Shown here: positions 1 through 6,769 of the stretch, piece after piece
How the letters are laid out: every line of letters begins with the position of its first letter
How positions within the stretch are numbered: position 1 is the first letter of the stretch
Source: CAYMAI01 sp964388445
Lineage (GTDB): Bacteria > 4484-113 > JAGGVC01
DNA: 64,000 bases
Reading direction: 5' to 3'
NCBI GenBank assembly: GCA_964388445.1
Contig: CAYMAI010000003.1
Span: forward strand, 248,001-312,000
Notes under the pieces: generated by a model
Database searches by the model: none
The model's input: only the letters and a program-made list of their open reading frames with translations
Told to the model about the DNA's origin: nothing
Position numbers and translations under genes: made by a program

Positions 1-266
1 GGCTCTTTTCCGGTTTCGTCGCTAAGGTTATAGTCCGTCACGTTCCCGGCCACCCGCACGACTTCGCCGATAAAAACCCGCAAGGTCACGGGCTTTTCGC
101 TGTTCGACGAGACTTCGATGGAGCCCGCGAACGTGCCGCCCGGCTGGACGAAAAAGTCGCGGTTGCCGAAAGCCACCGAAAACCCCTGGGCGTCCGCGCC
201 GCCCGCGCCGACAAGCGCGAAAAAAGCGATCGCCGCAAGGCCTGCCGAAAATGTCCGTAAGTTCAT
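1..266 (-). CDS. Exported chaperone-like beta protein (partial, runs off left edge)
   Basis: Only the first 88 residues are in the window. They begin MNLRTFSAG, followed by a hydrophobic stretch ending in an Ala-rich cleavage region (GGADAQG), so the protein is exported by Sec. The mature part (FGNRDFFVQPGGTF, then alternating hydrophobic residues with IEVSSNSEKPVTLRVFI) looks like an immunoglobulin-like beta sandwich, of the kind seen at the N-terminus of periplasmic pilus chaperones and of cell-surface beta domains. The ATG lies one base after the stop of the upstream gene, so the two are translationally coupled. It is the last visible gene of a run of small exported proteins. Function is inferred; the missing C-terminus would decide whether this is a chaperone, a usher-linked protein or another surface protein. 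Confidence 0.6.
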   Translation of the reverse strand, partial: MNLRTFSAGLAAIAFFALVGAGGADAQGFSVAFGNRDFFVQPGGTFAGSIEVSSNSEKPVTLRVFIGEVVRVAGNVTDYNLSDETGKE

Positions 267-267
267 A

Positions 268-759
268 TTAAAGCTCCGAAATCGTAAACCGCAAAACCGT
301 CCGGTAATTGCCCGGCCGGTCTTTGTTCCAGCTTAACTTCACGCGATAGTCCATATATACGTTGCCGTCGCCCGGCGAGCCGGTCTCGACGGTTTCCTCG
401 CTCTGGCGCATTTTGTTCCACTGGCTTCGCGTCGAAACTTTCCATTCGAGGTCGCCGAGCGGTTTAGTATACGCTCCGTCTTCGCTCGGCCCAAGCGTCG
501 AATCGAGAGACCTGACGGTAATCCGCCAGCTGGTTTCGCTTCGCCAAGACACCGCCTGCATCGGCAGGTACGCCTGGCCCGCGACGAATTCCATTTCGCC
601 GACCTCGCCGAAATTCACGTCGCCCGCCGAGATGAACTGGTCCGCATTCGCGCCCGCCGTCCATATGAATATGACGAATAAAACCGCCGAAATCGCGGCG
701 GCGCGCAGAGCCGGAATGCCGGTCAGAAAAAACAAACAGCCTTTCTGCGGAAATTCCAT
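268..759 (-). CDS. Small exported beta-rich protein, paralogue 1
   Basis: A 163-residue protein with an N-terminal hydrophobic segment (residues about 10-37, IPALRAAAISAVLFVIFIW) that fits a signal peptide or anchor. The rest is predicted beta strand. It ends with the motif shared by its neighbours: a V-K-L-x-W stretch, then PGNYRTVLRFTISEL. A GAGGTG ribosome site lies 10 bases before the ATG. The upstream gene ends 17 bases before, and the next gene starts one base after this stop. I recognise no named family. The repeated C-terminal signature PG-x-Y-x(4-6)-F-x-(I/L) across this cluster suggests duplicated surface subunits, for example pilin-like or coat-like proteins. Confidence 0.6.
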   Translation of the reverse strand: MEFPQKGCLFFLTGIPALRAAAISAVLFVIFIWTAGANADQFISAGDVNFGEVGEMEFVAGQAYLPMQAVSWRSETSWRITVRSLDSTLGPSEDGAYTKPLGDLEWKVSTRSQWNKMRQSEETVETGSPGDGNVYMDYRVKLSWNKDRPGNYRTVLRFTISEL

Positions 760-776
760 CGGACTATTTCACCTCG

Positions 777-1274
777 TCAAGGCGTGGTCAGTTGAAACAT
801 CACGTATTCGTACCGGTATTCGCCCGGCACGTCGTTTTCCCAATCGAGCTTTATGCGGAAGTGAACGGGATAGGAGCGTTGGTTTTGGGCGCCGCCGCTG
901 ACGACGGACGCTTCGTTCATCGTAAGCGAGGCGTACTGGCCGCCGCCGTACCGCCACTGTATGTCTTCGACCGGCTTCGCCCACGGCCCCTGCCACGCCG
1001 CCGCGGAGCCGGAAACGACGAGCATCCATTCCGCGTTGGCGCTTATGGAAGCGACGACGACTTTATGTTCGCTGAAACCGGCTTCCATTTCCGGGCCGCC
1101 CGGCGAAAATTCCAGCGAGCGGCGGTCCAGCGTGAGCATACGCACGCCGGGCACGCTCATCGAGAAATCGCCCTCGTCGTCCGGCGCGGCGAAAGCCGCA
1201 TTGCCCGAAATCGAAACGCAAAGCGCCGCGGCGAAGGCGGCGGTTGCCAGAAGGTATTTTGCAGTTTTAAGCAC
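777..1274 (-). CDS. Small exported beta-rich protein, paralogue 2
   Basis: A 165-residue protein with a clear Sec signal peptide (MLKTAKYLLATAAFAAALC, cleavage near NAAFA-AP). Translation starts at GTG, supported by AGGAGG five bases upstream. The mature part resembles the product at 2006-2536. Both have an (S/T)-x-N-(T/A)-x-W-x-L-x-V segment, a GP-(W/Y)-x-KPV-x-DI-x-W segment, a tyrosine and LTM-x-(E/D)-A stretch, and an RIKL-x-W-x(3)-(V/E)-PG-x-Y ending. The two are therefore paralogues. It follows the 1284-1805 gene by 9 bases in the same operon. No enzymatic motif is visible; a structural surface role is inferred. Confidence 0.62.
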   Translation of the reverse strand: MLKTAKYLLATAAFAAALCVSISGNAAFAAPDDEGDFSMSVPGVRMLTLDRRSLEFSPGGPEMEAGFSEHKVVVASISANAEWMLVVSGSAAAWQGPWAKPVEDIQWRYGGGQYASLTMNEASVVSGGAQNQRSYPVHFRIKLDWENDVPGEYRYEYVMFQLTTP

Positions 1275-1283
1275 CTGGCCCTC

Positions 1284-1805
1284 CTATGCCGGTTCTATGG
1301 AAAAAGTCACCGTGCAGGTGTACGTTCCGGGCTGGGTGTCCCAGCCGAAGTTTCGGACTTTCCAGTCTATGCCTTCGTAAGTGCCGGAGCCCGTGGATTC
1401 GCCGGTTACCCAAACGGTCGGATATGTGTAAATCGTCTGAAAGTTGTCGTGTTCCTGTCCGGGCGGGGGCGGAGGCGGACCGTATTTGATTTGGAGTTCT
1501 ATGTCCACCGCCGGCGTCCATTCCGTTCGCTCTATCCATATTTCCCACGGCGCCACGTTCGTCCACCAGTTGATTTCGCCTTGGTTCGGAAGCTGTTTCG
1601 AGCCTTCGTTCAAGTCCGCCGCGGAAAGGGTGAACGTGACGTTCGGATCGCCCGTATATTCGACGATCATGATTTGGGCGATAGTGACGGTTACTTCGAC
1701 GCTGTCCGATTCTTCCGTGCAAAAGCCGGGGGCGCAAAGAAGCGCCGTCGAAGCCGCGGCCGCAAGAAGAGCGATTTTCAGTCCGTTCACGAGTTTATTA
1801 TACAT
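1284..1805 (-). CDS. Small exported beta-rich protein, paralogue 3
   Basis: A 173-residue protein with a signal peptide (MYNKLVNGLKIALLAAAAS, cleavage near PGFC-TEE). The mature part begins with a VEVTVTIAQIMIVEY beta strand, has a tryptophan-rich centre (INWWTNVAPWEIWIE) and a proline run PPPPPG near residue 118. It ends with QPGTYTCTVTFSIEPA, the C-terminal signature shared with its neighbours. An AGGA sequence lies 9 bases before the ATG. A 200-base gap separates it from the 2006-2536 gene, so it may have its own regulation. Function unknown; a secreted subunit of the same kind as the flanking genes is the most economical reading. Confidence 0.58.
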   Translation of the reverse strand: MYNKLVNGLKIALLAAAASTALLCAPGFCTEESDSVEVTVTIAQIMIVEYTGDPNVTFTLSAADLNEGSKQLPNQGEINWWTNVAPWEIWIERTEWTPAVDIELQIKYGPPPPPPGQEHDNFQTIYTYPTVWVTGESTGSGTYEGIDWKVRNFGWDTQPGTYTCTVTFSIEPA

Positions 1806-2005
1806 AAGCCGTAGTCCTATGGAATTTCTTGCCCCGTTTTCGGAATTCCGCGAGGGAAAAACTTGCCGCCGGGAATTGCGAGTGGAACGTTCAATCGTAA
1901 AACCGGGGGACGATCGGGATTCCGGATTTCCCAGACCGCCCCCCGTAAATTTCGTCGGATTTTGTCCAACTGATCAACCAAGCGGCATCGCTTGCCGAGG
2001 AATTC

Positions 2006-2536
2006 TCAAACATTCACGAGAGTAAACACGACGCTGTTGTAAGTGTAGGATCCCGGCTCGTCGTAGGCCCACCAGAGCTTAATTCGGAAATTGACGGATT
2101 TGTTCATCCCCGAAGTTCCGGTTGAGCCTTCGTAAACCAGCGCATCGGTCATTGTAAGGTCGGTATAGACAGAAGTGCCGTCAACCCATCTGATGTCCGT
2201 TACGGGCTTATCGTACGGCCCGCTGAAATATTCGGCGGAACCTTTTACGAAAAGCTGCCAAGCCGTGTTGGACTTTATGGTTAGCGTCACTCCTTCAGCG
2301 AGGCTGATTCCAAATCCGCCAGGCTGAATATCGCTAAACCTTGCAGCACTGATGTCGTCCGGCGGCTCAAAACTAATTGACTCCGGGCTGACAGTTAGGT
2401 TTGTGGAGGCTTGAATTGAAGCAGTAATATCTACTTCGGATTCTTCTTCAGCAAACGCCGGTACAGCCGAAAGGCAGAGCAGAAGGACGAGCGCGAGCGA
2501 GAAGACCAGGCCCCCCTGGAGCTTCAAGTTGTTCAT
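2006..2536 (-). CDS. Small exported beta-rich protein, paralogue 4
   Basis: A 176-residue protein counted from the ATG at 2536 (MNNLKLQGG). I chose this start because AAAGGA sits at the right distance before it, whereas an ATG six codons upstream has no ribosome site. The signal peptide covers about residues 1-29 (VFSLALVLLLCLSAVPAFA-EE). The mature protein begins VDITASIQASTNLTVSP, and its central and C-terminal blocks match the 777-1274 product. It ends EPGSYTYNSVVFTLVNV. Base composition is slightly more AT-rich than in the downstream paralogues. Likely a secreted structural subunit; unproven. Confidence 0.62.
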   Translation of the reverse strand: MNNLKLQGGLVFSLALVLLLCLSAVPAFAEEESEVDITASIQASTNLTVSPESISFEPPDDISAARFSDIQPGGFGISLAEGVTLTIKSNTAWQLFVKGSAEYFSGPYDKPVTDIRWVDGTSVYTDLTMTDALVYEGSTGTSGMNKSVNFRIKLWWAYDEPGSYTYNSVVFTLVNV

Positions 2537-2570
2537 GCCGTGTCCTTTTTTCATGGGTTTTTACCTGCTC

Positions 2571-2639
2571 GCCCATTTGGGCAATACCACTGCTGTTTTC
2601 CAACAAAGCATGTTGGAAACCGGTCGCGCCTTGGGGCGC
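2571..2639 (-). promoter_or_regulatory. Three consecutive stem-loops between two exported-protein genes
   Basis: Between the stop at 2652 and the start at 2536 lie three inverted repeats: GCGCC/GGCGC at 2626-2639, TTTCCAACA/TGTTGGAAA with a 5-base loop at 2597-2619 (a perfect 9-bp stem), and GCCCA/TGGGC at 2571-2582. None is followed by a run of T on the minus strand, so they are not ordinary terminators. In pilin-type operons, hairpins after the first gene often stabilise its message and set it above the downstream genes; that role is an inference here. Confidence 0.5.
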
Positions 2640-2651
2640 AAAATGCCGCGA

Positions 2652-3080
2652 TTAGCCTAGGGCATAGGTAATCGTAAATCCGTAAGTACTTGGAGTTGTG
2701 CCCCAGTTATATCCGCTTACCTTGTAATAGTAGTCACCAATCTGGTCTCCGGCTGCAGCGGCTCCACTCCACATGCCTGTGCCGAATGCCTTGTCTGTCC
2801 CGCTGCCGTCTGAATTCGGGTTCAAAACAAGCGTAAGCGTGTTTCCTGTGTCAGGAGTGCAGGTACCATTAACAGACCAAGCTTGGTTGGAGTAAAGAGT
2901 GAATGTTTGCACAGTGGCACCCATGGTGAACGAAGAACCGGGGTCGGTAACCGTAATCGTCTGGCTTCCATCTCCGGCTGAAAAGGAAGTTACACCGTTT
3001 ATAGTAACGTCCACTTCAACCGCCATCACGGGCAGAGCCATCACGAAGAGCGCCATAAGCGCGAGTAGAAAGATTCTCAT
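2652..3080 (-). CDS. Small exported protein, possible major subunit of the cluster
   Basis: A 142-residue protein with a compact signal peptide (MRIFLLALMALFVMALPVMA-VEV). The mature chain of about 122 residues is rich in Gly, Thr, Ser and Tyr, has beta-strand character (VDVTINGVTSFSAGDGSQTITV) and ends TPSTYGFTITYALG, a variant of the cluster signature. It has the strongest ribosome site of the group (AGGAGG, 9 bases before ATG), is the first gene of the exported run, and is followed by stem-loops. All this fits an abundant first or major subunit. There is no type IV pilin motif and no sortase signal, so if it forms a fibre it is not of those types. Function inferred only from arrangement. 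Confidence 0.62.
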   Translation of the reverse strand: MRIFLLALMALFVMALPVMAVEVDVTINGVTSFSAGDGSQTITVTDPGSSFTMGATVQTFTLYSNQAWSVNGTCTPDTGNTLTLVLNPNSDGSGTDKAFGTGMWSGAAAAGDQIGDYYYKVSGYNWGTTPSTYGFTITYALG

Positions 3081-3268
3081 TTTAAAAGTCCTCCTTTAAA
3101 TCGTTCCCCAAACCCGAACGCCGCTTGAACGGGCGGCAAAACGCGAGGTCCGGAACGCCTCGCCCTTTCGCTTCGCCGTCTGCGGCTTTCAAGGTTCGTT
3201 TGCCGGGCGGCGGCTCGTTTGGATTTGCCGCACGCCTTCATGAGACATGCGCGTTTCGAGGAACAATG

Positions 3269-3340
3269 TGTATATGCGTGTACCAATTTGTATAAGTTTG
3301 GATAAATCTGAACATTCGCGTGAATGTATAAAAGTGTATA
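3269..3340 (-). promoter_or_regulatory. Array of TGTANA words at 10-bp steps (candidate operator)
   Basis: On the plus strand TGTATA occurs at 3269, 3289, 3325 and 3335, TGTACC at 3279 and TGGATA at 3299. Steps are exactly 10 bp within each group (3269/3279/3289/3299 and 3325/3335), which is about one helical turn. The array lies upstream of the exported-protein run and downstream of three HTH genes. Similar 10-bp pairs occur at 4510, 4650 and 6721. A side-by-side binding array for one of the local HTH proteins is the likely meaning; this is inferred. Confidence 0.5.
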
Positions 3341-3352
3341 TCGCGACCCGGC

Positions 3353-3400
3353 GGATGCGAAAACGGCGCGGATGCGAAAACGGCGCCGAAGATGCGAAAA
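3353..3400. repeat. 17-bp tandem repeat, two copies plus a partial third
   Basis: GGATGCGAAAACGGCGC occurs at 3353-3369 and again immediately at 3370-3386. A degenerate third unit (GATGCGAAAA) follows at 3391-3400. It lies in the non-coding interval 3081-3438 between the 3439-4110 gene and the exported-protein run. No hairpin or ribosome site explains it. Apart from this repeat and the TGTA array, I see no gene in the 358-base interval. Confidence 0.7.
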
Positions 3401-3438
3401 AGTGCGGCGGCGCGGGTGAAAAAGGGAAAACGCGGCGA

Positions 3439-4110
3439 TCAGTCGCGAGTGGCGGTGCCGACGGGCAAGTCGTCGATCATATCGTAAAGCTCCTGCTTCC
3501 ACTTGCGTATGGTGTGGCGGTGGACGCCGAGGACTTCGGAAAGCTGGACGTCGCTTGTGACGCCGTCCCAGATGTGGCAAAGCAGCGAGCGAAGCTCCGG
3601 GCGGCCGGAGGGGACGGCGATAAGGTGCATCCAAAGCACCCAAACCGCGGAGCTCGAGCTTTCGAGCGCGGCGAGGAGTTCGAAAGGCTGGATGTCCGGG
3701 CGCAGGATTTCCGAAAGCTTTTCCGTCACGCAGCGGCCATCGTCTTTCAAATGAGCCGTGGGTTTTTCCGCCATGTGTTTTTTCGCGGCGGGTTTTCCCG
3801 CCACGGGTTTTTCCGCCATGTGTTTTTTTGCGGCGGGGTTTTTCGCCACGGGTCTTTCAGCCACGGGATTTGTCGAGGCGGATTTTTCGGTCATGGATTT
3901 TTTATCCGGGGCTTTTTTGTCCGCCTGAGACTTGGCCGCGCGCCGGTCGGCTGGGTTCTTGCGGCGGTCGCCGGGCGCGTGCGATTTGCGACCGGGCTTT
4001 TCGCCGTGGCTCCCCGAAACTGCCGCTCCGATTTCCGGTTCGGAACCTTCCAGTTTTTTCGCCATTTCAGTCTGCTGCGCTGTGCGCACGCCGCCGGTTG
4101 CGGCATACAT
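3439..4110 (-). CDS. Helix-turn-helix protein A with Lys/Pro/Ala-rich N-terminal tail
   Basis: A 223-residue protein in two parts. Residues about 16-130 are a low-complexity basic tail with repeated (K)KHMAEKP and KPAAKK units, resembling nucleic-acid-binding or linker tails. Residues about 140-215 form a conserved core shared with the proteins at 4148 and 6770: a helix (PFELLAALE), then RPELRSLLCHIWDG, TSD, and a helix-turn-helix ending LGVHRHTIRKWKQEL. The core suggests a small DNA-binding regulator. The start is uncertain: neither this ATG nor the one at 4065 (MAKKLEG) has a good ribosome site. It lies 37 bases after the 4148 gene, so the two may share a transcript. I know no named family for the LCHxWDGxTSD signature. 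Confidence 0.68.
   Translation of the reverse strand: MYAATGGVRTAQQTEMAKKLEGSEPEIGAAVSGSHGEKPGRKSHAPGDRRKNPADRRAAKSQADKKAPDKKSMTEKSASTNPVAERPVAKNPAAKKHMAEKPVAGKPAAKKHMAEKPTAHLKDDGRCVTEKLSEILRPDIQPFELLAALESSSSAVWVLWMHLIAVPSGRPELRSLLCHIWDGVTSDVQLSEVLGVHRHTIRKWKQELYDMIDDLPVGTATRD
3761..3850 (-). repeat. 45-bp in-frame tandem repeat inside HTH protein A
   Basis: A unit beginning GGTTTTTCCGCCATGTG at 3761 recurs at 3806, a 45-bp (15-codon) step, and then decays into similar shorter units. It encodes the repeated KKHMAEKP segments of the basic tail. Such repeats can change copy number by slippage, so the tail length may vary between strains. Confidence 0.7.
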
Positions 4111-4147
4111 CGATGCGCGAACCGCTCCGCTGCGGCCGCGCCGGTTT

Positions 4148-4471
4148 TCAATCGGTAAAAGTTCTGCGCGGAGAAATGCCCCTGCTCTTCAGAATGTCTG
4201 CAAGTTGCTTTCGCCAACGGGCGATTGTGTGACGGTGGACGCGCATTCGCTGGGCGAGATAGGTGTCGGACGTGCAGCCGTCCCACATATGGCAGAGAAG
4301 CGCACGGAGTTCCGGCCGGGAGTTGGGAACGAGCGTCACGTACTTCCACAGCGCGGTAGCGCTGACGGAAGCCGCTTCGAGCCGCTCCAAAAGCTCCTCC
4401 GGCCCTATCGAGACCGATACCCAATCCCTGGCGCCGCCCTGGGTTCCCGATGAGGGAACATTCCCTAGCAT
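4148..4471 (-). CDS. Helix-turn-helix protein B
   Basis: A 107-residue protein starting MLGNVPSS at 4471. GGAGG six bases upstream decides this start over a TTG at 4516. Nearly the whole protein is the core seen in the two paralogues: PEELLERLE helix, SRPELRALLCHMWDG, TSD, then a helix-turn-helix (LAQRMRVHRHTIARWRKQL). It lacks the Trp-rich VWVLWMHL segment of A and C, having TALWKYVTLV instead, so it is the most diverged of the three. A TTGCAT-17-TAAATT promoter candidate lies at 4565-4593. Probable DNA-binding regulator; its target is unknown, but TGTA pairs lie in its own upstream region. Confidence 0.7.
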   Translation of the reverse strand: MLGNVPSSGTQGGARDWVSVSIGPEELLERLEAASVSATALWKYVTLVPNSRPELRALLCHMWDGCTSDTYLAQRMRVHRHTIARWRKQLADILKSRGISPRRTFTD

Positions 4472-4509
4472 GCTATGCCTCCAAAACCCCAAAACCGTTC
4501 GCAAATCGC

Positions 4510-4525
4510 TGTACAAATATGTCTA
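4510..4525. promoter_or_regulatory. TGTACA/TGTCTA pair at 10-bp spacing
   Basis: TGTACA at 4510 and TGTCTA at 4520 are exactly 10 bp apart, 39 bases upstream of the HTH protein B start. The arrangement matches the array at 3269-3340 and the pairs at 4650 and 6721. Candidate autoregulatory operator. Confidence 0.4.
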
Positions 4526-4564
4526 ACAAACGTTCCGATGCTCCCGATTGGCATCGCGGAAGCC

Positions 4565-4593
4565 AATTTAGCGCAATTCCGCCGGAAATGCAA
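4565..4593 (-). promoter_or_regulatory. Candidate promoter for HTH protein B
   Basis: On the minus strand TTGCAT (4588-4593) and TAAATT (4565-4570) are separated by 17 bp, a fair sigma-70 match. Transcription would begin near 4558, giving a leader of about 87 bases that contains the TGTA pair at 4510. The rest of the interval 4472-4860 holds no gene that I can support. Confidence 0.4.
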
Positions 4594-4649
4594 GCATGTA
4601 TTGCAATTTCGCGAAAAATAAACTGGTTGCGAAATGAAAATCGCCGAAA

Positions 4650-4665
4650 TGTAGAAATATGTACA
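4650..4665. promoter_or_regulatory. TGTAGA/TGTACA pair at 10-bp spacing
   Basis: TGTAGA at 4650 and TGTACA at 4660 are exactly 10 bp apart, about 57 bases upstream of the candidate -35 box at 4588-4593. This is the third member of the TGTANA family in the locus. Confidence 0.42.
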
Positions 4666-4818
4666 ATTCATGCGGGCTCATGCCGTCTCCGGAGCGGGAG
4701 CGAAGCGTCATGCGGCGGAATTATGCCAAAATAAACGTCTCGAAAGGCGGCTTTAGCCATTAATTCACACCGAGAAAGTATGAGTTGTAATCATCGTAAT
4801 GCGAAAAACGGAAAACCG

Positions 4819-4848
4819 GCGCAAAGGATGTGCAAAAATGCGCAAAAC
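4819..4848. repeat. Short GYGCAAA repeats
   Basis: GCGCAAA at 4819, GTGCAAA at 4830 and GCGCAAAA at 4840 are spaced 10-11 bp just after the stop of the 4861-5475 gene. A fourth copy lies inside that gene's 3' end near 4880. Meaning unknown; possibly another phased protein-binding site. Confidence 0.4.
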
Positions 4849-4860
4849 GACGAGGCGAGG

Positions 4861-5475
4861 CTAATTGGCGGTTTCCCGCATGTGCAAAACCCGGTCCCGG
4901 TAACCGCTGTATTTGCCGGCGAGCAGAGTGTTGCGATTCGCGGCGCCGAGCCGCACGATGGCGTCGATATACAATAGCGCGCCGTCGAAATCGCGGTCTT
5001 CGCACAGCTGGCGCAAGTGAATGTCGCGCCTCTTCTCGGTGCCCGACGCGTCCTTGCATGTATTTTCCACGCCGAGGCGGCCGGCGAGCATTTTGATTTC
5101 GGAACTAAGGTTTTCGCACCTGATTCTAAACGTCGCGGCGGCGTCCCGAGCCTGCGAGCTCATGAATTCCATTTGGGAAAGCCAAAAAATCAGCGAGTTT
5201 ATGTGGCGGCTCGCTTCATCGAGTTCCGGATTGTTCACGTCCTCGTCTCCGGATTGAATGGCCTCGGTCAGCTTGTCGTTGATCGATGTCAGCGCCCCGT
5301 TGATATGTCCGCGAATCATCCTGCCGGCGCTTTCCTCGACGTTGATTCGGCGGCAGAACTTTTCGACGCTTTCCGTAAGCTCGGAAAGCATGCTGGCGAA
5401 CCCGAAATATTCGGCCGCGCGGCCCTGGCTTGCGCCGATTGGCCGCAACTCCGCAGATTCCTTTTGCAATTCCAA
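4861..5475 (-). CDS. Helical protein with the conserved C-terminal RRxxHLR module (long form)
   Basis: About 204 residues from a probable TTG at 5475, which is preceded by GGCGGG at 9 bases; other starts are possible. It is soluble and almost entirely helical. Residues about 30-140 form a long helical region unique to this protein. The C-terminal 55 residues (EKRRDIHLRQLCEDRDFDGALLY, then YSGYRDRVLHM) align with the small proteins at 5817 and 6266, with invariant RR..HLR, F..A..Y and Y..YR.RV..L positions. The pattern resembles a single TPR-like helical hairpin. No enzyme motif is seen. It sits between two HTH genes, which suggests a partner or adaptor for them. Confidence 0.6.
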   Translation of the reverse strand: MELQKESAELRPIGASQGRAAEYFGFASMLSELTESVEKFCRRINVEESAGRMIRGHINGALTSINDKLTEAIQSGDEDVNNPELDEASRHINSLIFWLSQMEFMSSQARDAAATFRIRCENLSSEIKMLAGRLGVENTCKDASGTEKRRDIHLRQLCEDRDFDGALLYIDAIVRLGAANRNTLLAGKYSGYRDRVLHMRETAN

Positions 5476-5816
5476 CTTAAAACACCCGCCTTTAAAACTG
5501 ACGACGCCATTTCGGACGGACGTCCGCAAAATGAAACGAAAATCAAAAACTTCGATTCAACCGAAACAACAACCGCAAGCCCGGCTCCCCGCCGTACCGG
5601 CGACACCCGCCTCGGCCATACTAGCCGTTTCGATGTGGCCGGGGGGGAATGACTTCGTGAAACGGCTCCGTTACATTTGCCGGGTAAATCCGCCGAATTT
5701 GCCATAATCCCTATTCACGAAGGTATAATGGTTTTAAGGATGGCCGGGGCTCCCCCTACCCGGCCGCCTCTTTTTCAATGCCGGCGGCTTTTCGGATTTC
5801 AAATTACGGCGTGGAA
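5476..5816. other. Intergenic region, no gene found
   Basis: About 340 bases with no supportable gene on either strand. The open frames here have no ribosome site and no recognisable protein. A TATAAT-like word occurs on the plus strand near 5726, with no gene behind it. No tRNA, terminator or long repeat is visible. Confidence 0.5.
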
Positions 5817-6116
5817 TCAACTTGCGAAAGACGACTCCGACAAAAAAACAACTCTCTTCCGGTAACCTTCGTAACGCCAGGACTCTTTGAATTCGTGCCG
5901 CTCGCAGAAATCGACCATGGCGTCGAGATAGGCAAGCGCTTCGGGAAAACTGCCGCCTTCGACGAGGCTTCTGAGATGATGATCGTGCCTGCGCTCCTGC
6001 GCCGCCGGCGAAAACGAATCGTCAACCGATTCGATTAAATACTTGAGCAATCCCCGATAGCTGTCGCGCAAGAAATCGTCGGAATATCCCGCACCAACGT
6101 CCTTTTCAGCAACCAT
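5817..6116 (-). CDS. Small helical protein with the RRxxHLR module (short form 1)
   Basis: A 99-residue protein starting MVAEKDVG. GGAG lies 8 bases before this ATG; an ATG two codons upstream is only three bases from it. The protein is helical and soluble. The C-terminal half (ERRHDHHLRSLVEGGSFPEALAYLDAMVDFC, then YEGYRKRVVFL) matches the modules of its neighbours. The N-terminal half (YSDDFLRDSYRGLLKYLIES) also aligns with the 6266 product (YGVDFLWNRYRTLQHHLE), so the two are full-length paralogues. Function unknown; the conserved Arg/His-rich face may bind a partner protein or nucleic acid. Confidence 0.62.
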   Translation of the reverse strand: MVAEKDVGAGYSDDFLRDSYRGLLKYLIESVDDSFSPAAQERRHDHHLRSLVEGGSFPEALAYLDAMVDFCERHEFKESWRYEGYRKRVVFLSESSFAS

Positions 6117-6265
6117 AAACATTACTCCGATTTCAAATCCCCATTCCGGTCCGCCGATAGCGAATCCGCCGAATACCCATACCCATTGCGCCGAAAATCG
6201 ATTCCCCGCCGGATTCTGCTCCGTGCCGGAGAGCTTGACGCCAATCTCAGAGCCGCATACGCGGC

Positions 6266-6571
6266 CTAGGCTTCCGCTTCCGCAAGCTTGGAAACCCTGT
6301 CCATATATTGCCTATAGCGCTGTGCTGCCGCGGAGTCGTGAATCGATTCGCAAAATTCGGCCATCTGCCTCGTGTAGGTGCCCGCGAGAGAAAAATCGCG
6401 ATTGTCGATTAATTCACGCAGAAAATGCTCGTGTCTGCGCTCGGCTTTCAGTTCCGCGCCTGGAAACGCATACGTGCGCTCCAAATGATGTTGAAGCGTT
6501 CTGTATCTATTCCAAAGAAAATCTACGCCGTATTCGTCAACCGATTCGGCATCCTGCTCAACACGCTCCAT
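6266..6571 (-). CDS. Small helical protein with the RRxxHLR module (short form 2)
   Basis: A 101-residue helical protein, MERVEQDAES onward, with AGGTG five bases before the ATG. It shares the layout of the 5817 product: a DFLWNRYRTLQHHLE helix, then ERRHEHFLRELIDNRDFSLAGTY, then RYRQYMDRVSKLAE. It has no signal peptide, membrane segment or catalytic motif. It is the first helical gene downstream of HTH protein C, so the locus alternates HTH, short, short, long, HTH, HTH. This co-duplication suggests the HTH and helical proteins work together. Confidence 0.62.
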   Translation of the reverse strand: MERVEQDAESVDEYGVDFLWNRYRTLQHHLERTYAFPGAELKAERRHEHFLRELIDNRDFSLAGTYTRQMAEFCESIHDSAAAQRYRQYMDRVSKLAEAEA

Positions 6572-6720
6572 TTCTGCACCTGCAAGCGAAAAAGCTACAT
6601 AAGGCGAATAAACGATAGCACCAAAAAAAATCTAATGCAAGCGCTTCATAAAAAACTGCGCGCAACGAAACAATCGAAAAACTCGAAATCGGCCTTCCGC
6701 CGAGCATGTTCGTTGAAAAT

Positions 6721-6736
6721 TGTACAATAGTGGATA
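6721..6736. promoter_or_regulatory. TGTACA/TGGATA pair at 10-bp spacing
   Basis: TGTACA at 6721, within a 10-bp palindrome ATTGTACAAT (6719-6728), is followed 10 bp later by TGGATA at 6731. The same TGTANA/TGGATA pairing occurs at 3289/3299. It lies between HTH protein C and the short helical gene at 6571. Confidence 0.42.
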
Positions 6737-6769
6737 TGCGATTTTTTTCGAATGCCTTCAAAGCGCTAC

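Noticed and set aside
2597..2619. Rho-independent terminator
   Set aside because: The 9-bp stem is perfect, but no T-run follows on either strand.
3077..3643. Long minus-strand open frame rich in Arg and Pro
   Set aside because: It overlaps HTH protein A in another frame, has the biased composition of a shadow frame and runs through the repeats and TGTA array.
3353..3850. CRISPR array
   Set aside because: The 17-bp and 45-bp repeats are tandem with no unique spacers, one of them is coding, and there are no cas genes.
4472..4516. Longer form of HTH protein B starting at TTG 4516
   Set aside because: The extra codons cover the TGTA pair and the GGAGG ribosome site that serves the ATG at 4471.
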